A DNA stretch of 64,000 nucleotides from Pseudomonadota bacterium (lineage in GTDB: Bacteria; Pseudomonadota; Gammaproteobacteria; Burkholderiales; Burkholderiaceae_E): NCBI GenBank assembly GCA_029779435.1, contig JAKPAM010000256.1:27187-91186 (forward strand), written 5' to 3'. Under the pieces are notes generated by a model, which was not told the DNA's origin, searched no databases, and worked only from the letters and a program-made list of their open reading frames with translations. This document shows positions 1 to 7,800 of this stretch, one piece after another (the stretch's first letter is position 1; each line of letters begins with the position of its first letter). The position numbers and the translations under genes are program-made.

Positions 1-1476
1 ATAGCGCAAGGGAACGACTGCCGGCGCCGGGGGATCGCAGCACTCGCCTGCCTGATGCGCGCGGCGCGAATACGACAGGCGCACGTCCGGCTCGCGCACT
101 TGCGGCAGCACGGACGCCGGCTGGATCTCGCCGTGTTCGGCGAGCACGATGTTGCCCAATGCCACGCTCACGCGCGGCTTGTCCACCGCCGATATGCACA
201 GCGGGAACGGCAACGCGTCGGCAGGATCCCACTCGATGCGCGTGACGGGCGCGGGTTCGTCGACGGCTTCGGGGCCGAACAACTTGCCCGACGGGTCCTC
301 GGTCAGCTCGACGCGCGTCAGCCGCACCGCATGACGATGACGGGGATCCGCGTTCGCCTCGCTCGACCCATCGCCGCCGCGGGGATTCATCGTCTCCACG
401 AACACCAGGAAGTCGCCCGGCGCCAGGCCCTCGGCGTGGCCCGCGAGCGTCGCCGACGTGGCGCCGCGCGGCAGGCAGCAGGCGTCGTCGCCCCAGGTGT
501 AAAAATCGAGCGCGTTCAGGGACTCGCGCAGCACCTTCGCCTGCACGGTCTCGAACACCAGCGCGCCGGCGCTGCGTGCCGCGCGCTCCTGCTCGCTGCC
601 CTCGACGATGACAGCCGCGTCGACGCCGGGAACCTGTGTGAACAGCCGCGTGCTCGCCGGCAGCGAAAACGTGGCGGCCCCGGTATCGAGCGCGACGTGC
701 ACGAAGGCACGCGCGTTGCAGCCCTCATGCAGGAAGTAGTCGACCAGACGTGCATGCCGCCGCACCGAAATGCGCTGCCGCGCCGTATTCAGATAGGCCT
801 CGTTCGCGACGACATCCTGGCGATAGCTGAGCGTGTCGGCCGCGAAAGCCAGCAGCTCGACCAGCGCCATGCCCGCGTCGGCGGCCGAACGTTCGGTCCA
901 GGATGGGGTAAGCAGGCTCAGGCGATCGAGCATCAACCGCCGAAAGCCGGCGTAGTCCTTGGCCAGGTAATCGATGCGGGGCACCTCGACCGGCACCGGT
1001 GCGCAGGACGGCGGCTGCGCGCAATCGAAGTCCGACGGACACTCGACCTTGAACGAGAAGTCGATCGACGACAGCACCGGATCGAAATCGAGCGGCGGCT
1101 GGCTGCTGCCCGGGCTCGCGATCAGCGCGAGCGTATAGCGGGAAAAGTCGCCGCTCGATGTCGTGCGGATCACCAGCGTGCGCGGCAATTCGTCGATGCC
1201 GTCGACCAGCCCCGGCTCGGCGGTGGACGGCAGGCCGTCGGCGGGCGCCAGCCATTCGATGCCGATCGCCGGGATCCGCTCGCCGCCGGTGATCGCGACG
1301 TTCGCGACGGACAGGCCCGACGGTGCACGCAACAGGCGGACGAACAGCGTGCGCTGCGGCTCGACGCCCGGCGGCGCCGCGTGGTCGAGGACTTCCACGA
1401 ATTCGATGGCGTTCTTCGTGGCGCTCGAGCGGCGCAGGACTTCCAGCCGCCGGCGTTCGCAGCAATGGAAGATCAC
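1..1476 (-). CDS. eCIS putative baseplate assembly protein (J / Afp11-like), 3' end outside window
   Basis: The reading frame is open from a GTG at 1476 to base 1, giving 492 codons with no stop, so the gene continues beyond the left edge. It starts MIFHCCERRRLEVLRR and contains a stretch around residues 160-230 (DYLAKDYAGFRRLMLDRL, then DAGMALVELLAFAADTLSYRQD) that is typical of the putative baseplate assembly protein family of contractile injection systems. Proteins of this family form the wedge part of the baseplate that surrounds the hub. The GTG overlaps the stop of the gp25-like gene (GTGA), which fits translational coupling in the operon. The other reading frames here are arginine-rich shadows. 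The family call is fairly sure; the exact Afp11 or Afp12 equivalence is inferred. Confidence 0.85.
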   Translation of the reverse strand, partial: MIFHCCERRRLEVLRRSSATKNAIEFVEVLDHAAPPGVEPQRTLFVRLLRAPSGLSVANVAITGGERIPAIGIEWLAPADGLPSTAEPGLVDGIDELPRTLVIRTTSSGDFSRYTLALIASPGSSQPPLDFDPVLSSIDFSFKVECPSDFDCAQPPSCAPVPVEVPRIDYLAKDYAGFRRLMLDRLSLLTPSWTERSAADAGMALVELLAFAADTLSYRQDVVANEAYLNTARQRISVRRHARLVDYFLHEGCNARAFVHVALDTGAATFSLPASTRLFTQVPGVDAAVIVEGSEQERAARSAGALVFETVQAKVLRESLNALDFYTWGDDACCLPRGATSATLAGHAEGLAPGDFLVFVETMNPRGGDGSSEANADPRHRHAVRLTRVELTEDPSGKLFGPEAVDEPAPVTRIEWDPADALPFPLCISAVDKPRVSVALGNIVLAEHGEIQPASVLPQVREPDVRLSYSRRAHQAGECCDPPAPAVVPLRY

Positions 1477-1841
1477 AGCGCACCTCCGGGCAACGCGAAG
1501 TTCGCGACGTGATCGGTCCCCTCGCTGAGTACCGAGTAGCGCACTTCCACGCGGAACGTGCTGTCGATCGCTTCGACCTCCACCGCCTGCACCGCGACGA
1601 GATGCCCGAGGTGCTGCTGCAAGGCGCCCTGGATCAGCATTTGCGAGGCCGCGGCCAGGGCCGTGCTGGTCGGCTCGAACACCATCGCCAGCAGGCCGCT
1701 GCCGAAATCCGGCCGCATCACGCGTTCCCCCGGCGAAGTGCACAGCACCTGCTCGATCAGATCGCGGATGTGCTTTTCCGCGCTGCTGCCGGCCGTGCGT
1801 CCGCGACCGTCGAAGCGATACGGGAAATCGAGCTCGCTCAC
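1473..1841 (-). CDS. gp25-like baseplate wedge protein (Afp9-like)
   Basis: A protein of 122 residues, the usual size of gp25/W-type lysozyme-like wedge subunits. It has the family signature SSAEKHIRDLIEQVLCTSPGERVMRPDFGSG near residues 19-48, where the conserved GER.MRP.FG segment is clear. In T4 and in Afp/PVC particles gp25 links the baseplate wedge to the first sheath ring. It lies 13 bases after the PAAR-like gene and its stop overlaps the GTG start of the J-like gene. Function is by family; no enzymatic role is expected despite the old lysozyme label. Confidence 0.9.
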   Translation of the reverse strand: MSELDFPYRFDGRGRTAGSSAEKHIRDLIEQVLCTSPGERVMRPDFGSGLLAMVFEPTSTALAAASQMLIQGALQQHLGHLVAVQAVEVEAIDSTFRVEVRYSVLSEGTDHVANFALPGGAL

Positions 1842-1854
1842 GTTGCGCTCCTTC

Positions 1855-2160
1855 CTAGGAGGCCTTCACGCGCGACTGGACCGCCAGCACGGTGAATGCG
1901 CCCGCGGGAGCCAGCAGCGAGACACCGGTGCTGATCGCCAGCGGAACGCCACCGGCCAGGACTTTCTGCGCGCCGCGGGTCCACGTCCCTTTCGTGCACT
2001 TCGACTGGCCCGCCGTGCAGGTGGTGATCGTGTAGGGCTGGCCCTGCAGCACGACGGACTGCCCGTCGATCTTGACGCGGGAGTACGTCAGGTCCGGCGT
2101 GGGCCCTGGCGCGTGCAAGCATTTCAAGCCGGTGCCCTGGGTAATGACGAAGCCTGGCAT
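1855..2160 (-). CDS. PAAR-like spike tip protein (Afp10-like, DUF4280-type)
   Basis: A small protein of 101 residues starting MPGFVITQGTGLKCLHAPGP, containing short glycine-rich beta segments and several cysteines (C14, and TTCTAGQSKC in the middle). It sits between the VgrG-type spike gene and gp25, the usual position of the PAAR tip that sharpens the spike in Afp/PVC and type VI systems. Cysteine-containing PAAR-like proteins are common in this family and may hold a metal. The start ATG is 12 bases after the preceding stop. Identification rests on size, composition and gene order, so it is less certain than its neighbours. Confidence 0.7.
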   Translation of the reverse strand: MPGFVITQGTGLKCLHAPGPTPDLTYSRVKIDGQSVVLQGQPYTITTCTAGQSKCTKGTWTRGAQKVLAGGVPLAISTGVSLLAPAGAFTVLAVQSRVKAS

Positions 2161-2172
2161 CGTGCGTCTCCG

Positions 2173-2673
2173 CTAGGTGATGCTCAACGCGTTGTTGTTG
2201 ATGTTGACGGTGCCGCCGCTCAACTTGATCTCGGCGCCCTGCGCAGCGATCGTGATGCCGAGATCGCTGATCTCGATCCTCGATCCCCCTGCGGTCTTGA
2301 TCAGGATGCCGCCGTTGGGCCCGTCGCTGATGACGAGGCCATTGTTGCCGGTGGTCTGCAACGTGATGCCATCGAGACCCGGCGTCACGCGGCTGTTCAA
2401 CTGCGGTGCCTCCGATTCGGCGAAATAGCCGCCCAGCCATACGGGCTCGTCCGCGTTGCCGCGCACGAACTGCACCCAGACGCCGGCGCCTTTCGGCGGC
2501 ACCGTATACATGCCGGCGTTCGTGCCGGTCATCGGCAGGCAGGGCTTCGCCCAGGTCGAGATCGATTGCCCGCCGACATCCGCGATCGAGACCTGGATGC
2601 GCGCCCGATTGCTCGGGTCGATGTTGTTCTCGACACGCGCGGGATAAATGCCCTGGAAACGCTGTTCCGTCAT
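2173..2673 (-). CDS. Phage baseplate V / gp5-like spike protein (C-terminal half of split VgrG, Afp8-like)
   Basis: A protein of 166 residues. The N-terminal half (IYPARVENNIDPSNRARIQVSIADVGGQ... and PPKGAGVWVQFVRGNADEPVWLGGYF) is an OB-fold of the gp5/VgrG type. The C-terminal part (about residues 105-166, ending in repeated SGGTVNINNNALSIT-like strands) resembles the triple-stranded beta-helix of the spike. The gp27-like half is encoded by the preceding gene with an ATGA overlap at 2670-2673, so the hub-spike is split over two translationally coupled genes rather than fused as in Afp8 or VgrG. Confidence 0.88.
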   Translation of the reverse strand: MTEQRFQGIYPARVENNIDPSNRARIQVSIADVGGQSISTWAKPCLPMTGTNAGMYTVPPKGAGVWVQFVRGNADEPVWLGGYFAESEAPQLNSRVTPGLDGITLQTTGNNGLVISDGPNGGILIKTAGGSRIEISDLGITIAAQGAEIKLSGGTVNINNNALSIT

Positions 2674-3803
2674 GTCGGCACCCTCGGCAGAGTTGAGAAG
2701 AGGCCATTGCGCGCCAGCGAGAACGATTGCTTGTACGCCCCGCGCCGGATGTCGTGCGATACGTTCTTGACGTAGTAGAGGCCGTCGTAGGGCAGGCCCG
2801 CGCCGCGCACGCCGACGAGCCGGCGGGACTTCAGGATGCGGCCGTATTTCGCGACGTCGAGCGTGCCGTCGCCGAACACCGCATCGCTGTGCTGGCTGAC
2901 ATGAGCGAGTCCACGCATCATGGCCTGCCCCGGCGTCAGGTGGCCCGTGTCGTGCAGATGCTCGATCCTCGGAGGCAGCGGCGGCACCAGGCCCAGCGGC
3001 GGATTCATCGGCGTGACGTCCGGGATCGGCAGGCCGATCGCGAGCTTGGTCTGCGGTTCATGAAAGAAGACCACCGGAATGGATTTCGCCTCGCGATCCA
3101 GATGGAAGGACATCTGGTCGACATTGCTGACGGCGTCCATGCCGGTGGTCAGCGCCGGCTGCGGCATGCCGATGCGGATCTCCGGGCCCCAGTAAGCGGT
3201 GGACAGGCCCGGCGTCGGCCCCGGCTCCAAATAGAAGACGTAGCCCGCGTCCTGCGCCAGGCGCCGGACGTACTGGTAGTCGGTGCCCTGCTGCTGCGGG
3301 ATCTGCTCCAGCGGCGATGGCGGCTCGTCGATCACGGCGGGAATGACTTTCGGGATGATGCCGAAAGCCGTGTACTTGGCGAGGATGGACGACACCCGCA
3401 CCGACGGCGGCATCGCCGGGTAAGGAATCGCCGGCATCTGCTGGACATCCATGATCGCGCAGAGATCCTTGCCCTTGACGATGAGCCTGGCGACACCATT
3501 CTCGGTCGGCTGCGCTTCGATGTCGGTGGCGAAGCCGTCGATGATCGGTTCGGCGCGGCCGTTGAGCGTGACGATCAGGATGACCCGCATGAACGGCACG
3601 CCGCCGGCGGCGCCGCCCCCGGTGGCCAGGAAGATCTTGCGCAGCCTGGTGCCGATCGGTACTTCGAACGTCAGCTCGAATCCGCTTTGCGAATCTCCGG
3701 AGCCGGCATTCACCTTGACCGCGCTCAGCGACTCGACGATGTCGCCAGGCGCCGGGATCGGCACCGGTCCCAGCAGCAGCGTGAGCTTGAGCGTGCCGAA
3801 CAT
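2670..3803 (-). CDS. gp27/D-like hub protein (N-terminal half of split VgrG)
   Basis: A protein of 377 residues of the phage late control D / gp27 type, which forms the hub on top of the spike. Supporting pieces are the double-barrel start (LKLTLLLGPVPIPAP), the middle segment GTDYQYVRRLAQDAGYVFYLEPG near residue 175, typical of VgrG hub proteins, and the C-terminal GLYYVKNVSHDIRRGAYKQSFSLARNGL. Its start directly abuts the LysM stop and its own stop overlaps the spike gene. The LysM protein upstream would join this hub to the tube. Confidence 0.85.
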   Translation of the reverse strand: MFGTLKLTLLLGPVPIPAPGDIVESLSAVKVNAGSGDSQSGFELTFEVPIGTRLRKIFLATGGGAAGGVPFMRVILIVTLNGRAEPIIDGFATDIEAQPTENGVARLIVKGKDLCAIMDVQQMPAIPYPAMPPSVRVSSILAKYTAFGIIPKVIPAVIDEPPSPLEQIPQQQGTDYQYVRRLAQDAGYVFYLEPGPTPGLSTAYWGPEIRIGMPQPALTTGMDAVSNVDQMSFHLDREAKSIPVVFFHEPQTKLAIGLPIPDVTPMNPPLGLVPPLPPRIEHLHDTGHLTPGQAMMRGLAHVSQHSDAVFGDGTLDVAKYGRILKSRRLVGVRGAGLPYDGLYYVKNVSHDIRRGAYKQSFSLARNGLFSTLPRVPT

Positions 3804-4151
3804 TCAGGCACCCGGCGGTTGGGGAATGACGATGCGCATGCCCGGCGTCGCGGTGAGATCGAGCAGATCGGCGGCCGCGTTGGCATCGGCCACCCGCCAG
3901 GTGAGTTCGACGTCACCCAGGTAGTGGTACGCGAGCAGATCGACACGGTCGCCCGCGCGCACCGTGTGCCGCGCGGCGATCGGGATGTCGCGCGCCTGCG
4001 GTATGAAGCGCCGCAGGACATAAGCGACGGGCGCGTCGTCCGTGGCCACGCCGTACAGGCCGATCGCCACGTTCGCGTAGCGGCTCGACGGACCGAACGG
4101 CGAGGCGGGGATCGCGCCGGCGGAGATCAGCATTTGTACAGGGTCGTTCAT
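3804..4151 (-). CDS. LysM / tail protein X-like hub adaptor
   Basis: A protein of 115 residues. The C-terminal half (about residues 62-112: HTVRAGDRVDLLAYHYLGD, then WRVADANAAAD and PGMRIVIPQP) is a LysM-type module as seen in phage tail protein X and the C-terminal part of Afp7. In related systems this module clamps the hub to the inner tube. It sits between the Afp7-like tube protein and the gp27-like hub gene, 9 bases from the former and abutting the latter. In Afp7 tube and LysM parts are in one protein, so here that protein also appears split in two genes. Confidence 0.82.
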   Translation of the reverse strand: MNDPVQMLISAGAIPASPFGPSSRYANVAIGLYGVATDDAPVAYVLRRFIPQARDIPIAARHTVRAGDRVDLLAYHYLGDVELTWRVADANAAADLLDLTATPGMRIVIPQPPGA

Positions 4152-4160
4152 GCGTTGACC

Positions 4161-4823
4161 TCACGGAAGATTGGCCAGGCCGAGCGATTGCAGCGTCGTG
4201 CCCGGCACGCGTCCCGCCAGCGCCTCGCGCGTGCGCAGGTAGGACAGGAACAAGGTGCCGCCACGATGCGAGTAGCCCAGGTCGTCGACCGTCAGCACGC
4301 GCAGGCCCAGGCTGACCTTGGCGCGGAGCGGGTTCAGCGTGGGATCGAAGGCTTCCTCGGTGACCGAGAAATCGGTAACCCTCACCGGCGCGACGCGACT
4401 GCGGCCCCATACGAACAGCAACAGCGGCGACTCCGGCGGCAGGATCTCCAGCGTGCCGCCGCGCGCGTCCGCATCGACCGCCAGCAGTTCCGCGGTAGTC
4501 GGATTGACGAGCGTCTCGAGCGCCGCGATCTGCGGCGCGATGCCGACTTCGGTCGCCACCGGATTGCGGTCGGGAAATTCGAGCTGATCGGTGGCGTCGA
4601 TTTCCGCATCGAGCTTGATCGACTCGACAGCCGCACCCTTCAGGCGGAAAGGCTGCGCGCGTTCGCCGCCGCCCTCGCCTCCGACGCCCTGGATCTGGTA
4701 GCTGCGGGTCAGCGTGTCGGGGTTGTATTGGAGGGCGATGACGCGGCGTGCACGCGTACCGTCAGGGGCGAGCACGACGATGCCGCCCTTTAGCAGCTTT
4801 GGGGAGCCAGGGAAGCTACTCAT
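4161..4823 (-). CDS. Contractile injection system tube adaptor (Afp7-like, N-terminal part)
   Basis: A protein of 220 residues with the CIS tube signature: VIALQYNPDTLTRSYQIQG near residues 28-46, SIKLDAEIDATDQLEFPD near 68-85, ESPLLLFVWGRSRVAPVRVTDFSVTEEAFDP at about 130-160, and SLGLRVL. These proteins connect the stacked inner-tube rings to the hub. The ATG at 4823 overlaps the stop of the DUF4157 gene (ATGA). A longer upstream in-frame extension exists but would run inside that gene; the overlap start is preferred because almost all junctions in this operon look the same. Confidence 0.88.
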   Translation of the reverse strand: MSSFPGSPKLLKGGIVVLAPDGTRARRVIALQYNPDTLTRSYQIQGVGGEGGGERAQPFRLKGAAVESIKLDAEIDATDQLEFPDRNPVATEVGIAPQIAALETLVNPTTAELLAVDADARGGTLEILPPESPLLLFVWGRSRVAPVRVTDFSVTEEAFDPTLNPLRAKVSLGLRVLTVDDLGYSHRGGTLFLSYLRTREALAGRVPGTTLQSLGLANLP

Positions 4824-7800
4824 GGCTGGGGCTTCTCGTAATGAGCCGCGCCTAACGGCTTCTTGCCGGCGCCGGGGAATTGCTCGGGCGCGAATCGTCC
4901 TTCGATCGGCCTGAACTCCCAGAGTTTGGTCGGCTCGACGCGCATCGTCCTTGGGTTGTACTTCATTACCCAGTACTCGTAGCCTTCGGCGCGCATACGA
5001 TTCGCATGTTTCGGTCCCACCGCCGCATCCAGGCGGGCATCGACCCATTCCAGGCTATCCTGGCCCGGACTCAGGTCCGCCTGGTCATACTTGGCTTCGC
5101 CAACCCGATGTCGCGCTTCTCCTTTGACCGGTGCCGATTTTTCGTAGACGCCGTCGAGTCCCTTGTCACTGGGTTTGCCCAAGCCCGGTTCCCGCGGCGT
5201 GTCGGGAGGCTTCGTGGACATCGCGCCTGGATCCTTCGATGAGCCGCGAAATGCGTATCCGTCGTCACCCATCGCATCGTGCATGCGCGCCTCGCCGAAA
5301 TCCCCCTTGGCCCCCGACAACTCGCCAGCGTAGTTCTGTGGATTGATGACTCGGTCGAGGTCCTGCATCCGCTTGTAGTGCGCCTGGTTCGCCCTTTCAG
5401 CGGGCCGCGTCCGGGCCCGGACCGACTCCAGGTGCTGCTGCGCGGACTGCAACCTGGCGCGAGCGGTATCGCGCGCCTCGGCGAGCGCACGTGATTGCTT
5501 TCCTTCATTGCTACCGGGGCGGGTCGCTTCGAACTCGGCTTCGCGTTGGGCGACCCTCGCCTCGGCCTCGGCAAGATCGGCCTCGTTCGCCTTGATGAGC
5601 GCGTCGTTTTCCTTGACGCGCGCCCGCCGCATCTCGAGCTCACTCACTGCTTCGCGCCTTAGCTCGGGATCGTGCAGGGCGGCAGACGGATCGGCGTCGG
5701 GATCGCGAAGCAGCTTGGTTCGCTGGGCGGCCTCGGCCTCGTTCTCGGCACGCCGCGCATCCTTCAGCGACTCCCGCGCATCTCGCACCTCCTTGGATTT
5801 CGTCGAGTACGCGTCCTCGACATAAGGTTCGCGTTTCTTCCCGGTCGCATCGCGAAGCTCCTCGATGAACTTCAGCTCTTCTTCCAGCTTGGCCAGACGC
5901 TCTTCGGCCGCAATACGCGTCTCATGCGCCGTCTGTATCGCACGCTCGTCGGCAAGGCGCGCTTCAGCGGCGGACGACAGCTTCGCCTCCCGAGGTGCGG
6001 GCGCCTGCGCCTCGGGCTTGACGGTAGAGACCGCCGTTCCCGTTACCGGACCTTCGTTGGGCGCGCGTGGCGTCTCGCCGGCCGTTGCGCTGACCGGACG
6101 ACCGACAGACTGCTGGCCCGTCGGCATCTCGCCGCCGCCGGGCATCTCGCGCGCACGCGGCATGTCGGCGATGACGCCGCCGAGAGATTCGCCGGCCATC
6201 CCAGGCGATTCCGGAGCCGGCGCTCGGGAAACCGGCGCCGCCGCCTCTTCCGACGACACGAAACCGATGCGCCGCTTTCCCGGGCCAGAGGGCGTTTCTG
6301 GTGCGGTGTTGCGGTGGTGAAGACGAGGGCTGATGACCTCTCCCTGAGGCTTGCCACCCGGCGTGGCTTCCGGAGCGATCCTTTGCTGATGAGGGAGTTC
6401 GAAGCCGATCTGCCTGGGCTGCTTCACTCCACCCGCGCCCGACGTTTCGGGAGCAGGTGCGTTTTCCTGCGCGAGCTTGAAACCGATTTCCCTGGGCGCA
6501 CCGGTTCCGGTGGCCTCAGGCGCGGGAGCAGGCTTGCCTTCAGGCCTGAAGCCGATTTCCCTTGGCGTCGACGGCGCGCCCGCGCCCGGCACTTCACCGA
6601 CGGGTGCGGTTTCACCGGGCGGCCTGAAGCCAATCCGTCGCGGAGCACTGGCACCCGGCGATTCGGGCGTGATGCCGGCCTCATTCGGAACGTTCACTTC
6701 GATCTTCGGTGCCTCGGGCAGCACCGGTGCCTCGGGGCCGAGATGCAGGCCTGGACCTTCACCCGCCATCGGAAGGCCAGGTCGCTCCATACGGAAGGGG
6801 TTGGTGAACGCCTTCGGCATCTTCAACTTGATGAACTTCAGGAACTTGCCGGCGCTTTGCGCGCCGCCCACCAACCCGAGCCAGAATCCCCCCCATGCCA
6901 TGCCACGATCGAAAGGCTTCATCTTCGGGTCGGTAAAGGCGCGCTTCGCCTCGGTGAATCCGGTGATGTCACCGATCGCGCCGATCAACGCCGACAATGA
7001 AAACCCTTCCTCACCCTCTTTTTCGCGCCGCTCGTAATAAGCCTTGGCGCCGAAGTAACCGATCATGAAGCCGATGAACATCGCGGCCAGGATCTCGCCG
7101 AACGCAAAGACGAGCCCCACGACCACTGCGATGAGAACGGCCACGATGAACACGAAGCCAAGGACGACTTCGACGAGATCGACGACATGCTTCAGGATGT
7201 CGTGGTCATAGCGCCAGGCGGCCTGGCGCGCGGCGTTGTTCATGTCTCGGCCCAGATGCCAGTACGCTTCGTACTGCTGTCCAACCGCCTGCCTTACCGC
7301 GTCGCTGATTTCCTTTCGGGCCTTCTCCATCGGTTCGACCATCTGGTCGCGAGTCGCCGTCACGAAGGCGGTCAAATGCTTCGCTGATTGCTCGACACCA
7401 TCCTGGTAAGTGAGGTCGAGATTCTTCAACGGCGTGCGAACGAACTTGTCAGCCTCCTCGCCGAACTCGATCAGCTTCGATTCGACATCGGCGCCGGCTT
7501 CGCGCAGCTTTTCCTTCAGCAACGCCCTGCCGGTTGCGAAGCCGCGCCGCGCGAACGAAGGCGCCTGGTCGAACTTCTCGAGACCGGCATCACGCGCCGT
7601 AGCGAATACTTCGCCCGTTGCCTCGGCGGCGCCAGTGGCAAAGCCCACGACTTCGCCGACGAAGCGATCGGCCGCAACCGGGTCCAGCTCCTCGGGGGCG
7701 TTCACGAGCATGACGACCGCTTCGCCTATCACGCCGGAGATCGGCGCCATCGCCTCGGCCACCGCCCCGTCGAACTGCCGCGCCGCGCTGGTGCGTCCGC

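Noticed and set aside
55..1512. Long plus-strand open frame opposite the J-like gene
   Set aside because: It is arginine-rich, shows no domain and lies antisense to a clear baseplate gene; GC-rich DNA often gives such frames.
5672..7000. Plus-strand open frame of 442 codons inside the DUF4157 gene
   Set aside because: Composition (Arg, Leu, His) is that of an antisense shadow and no family motif is visible.
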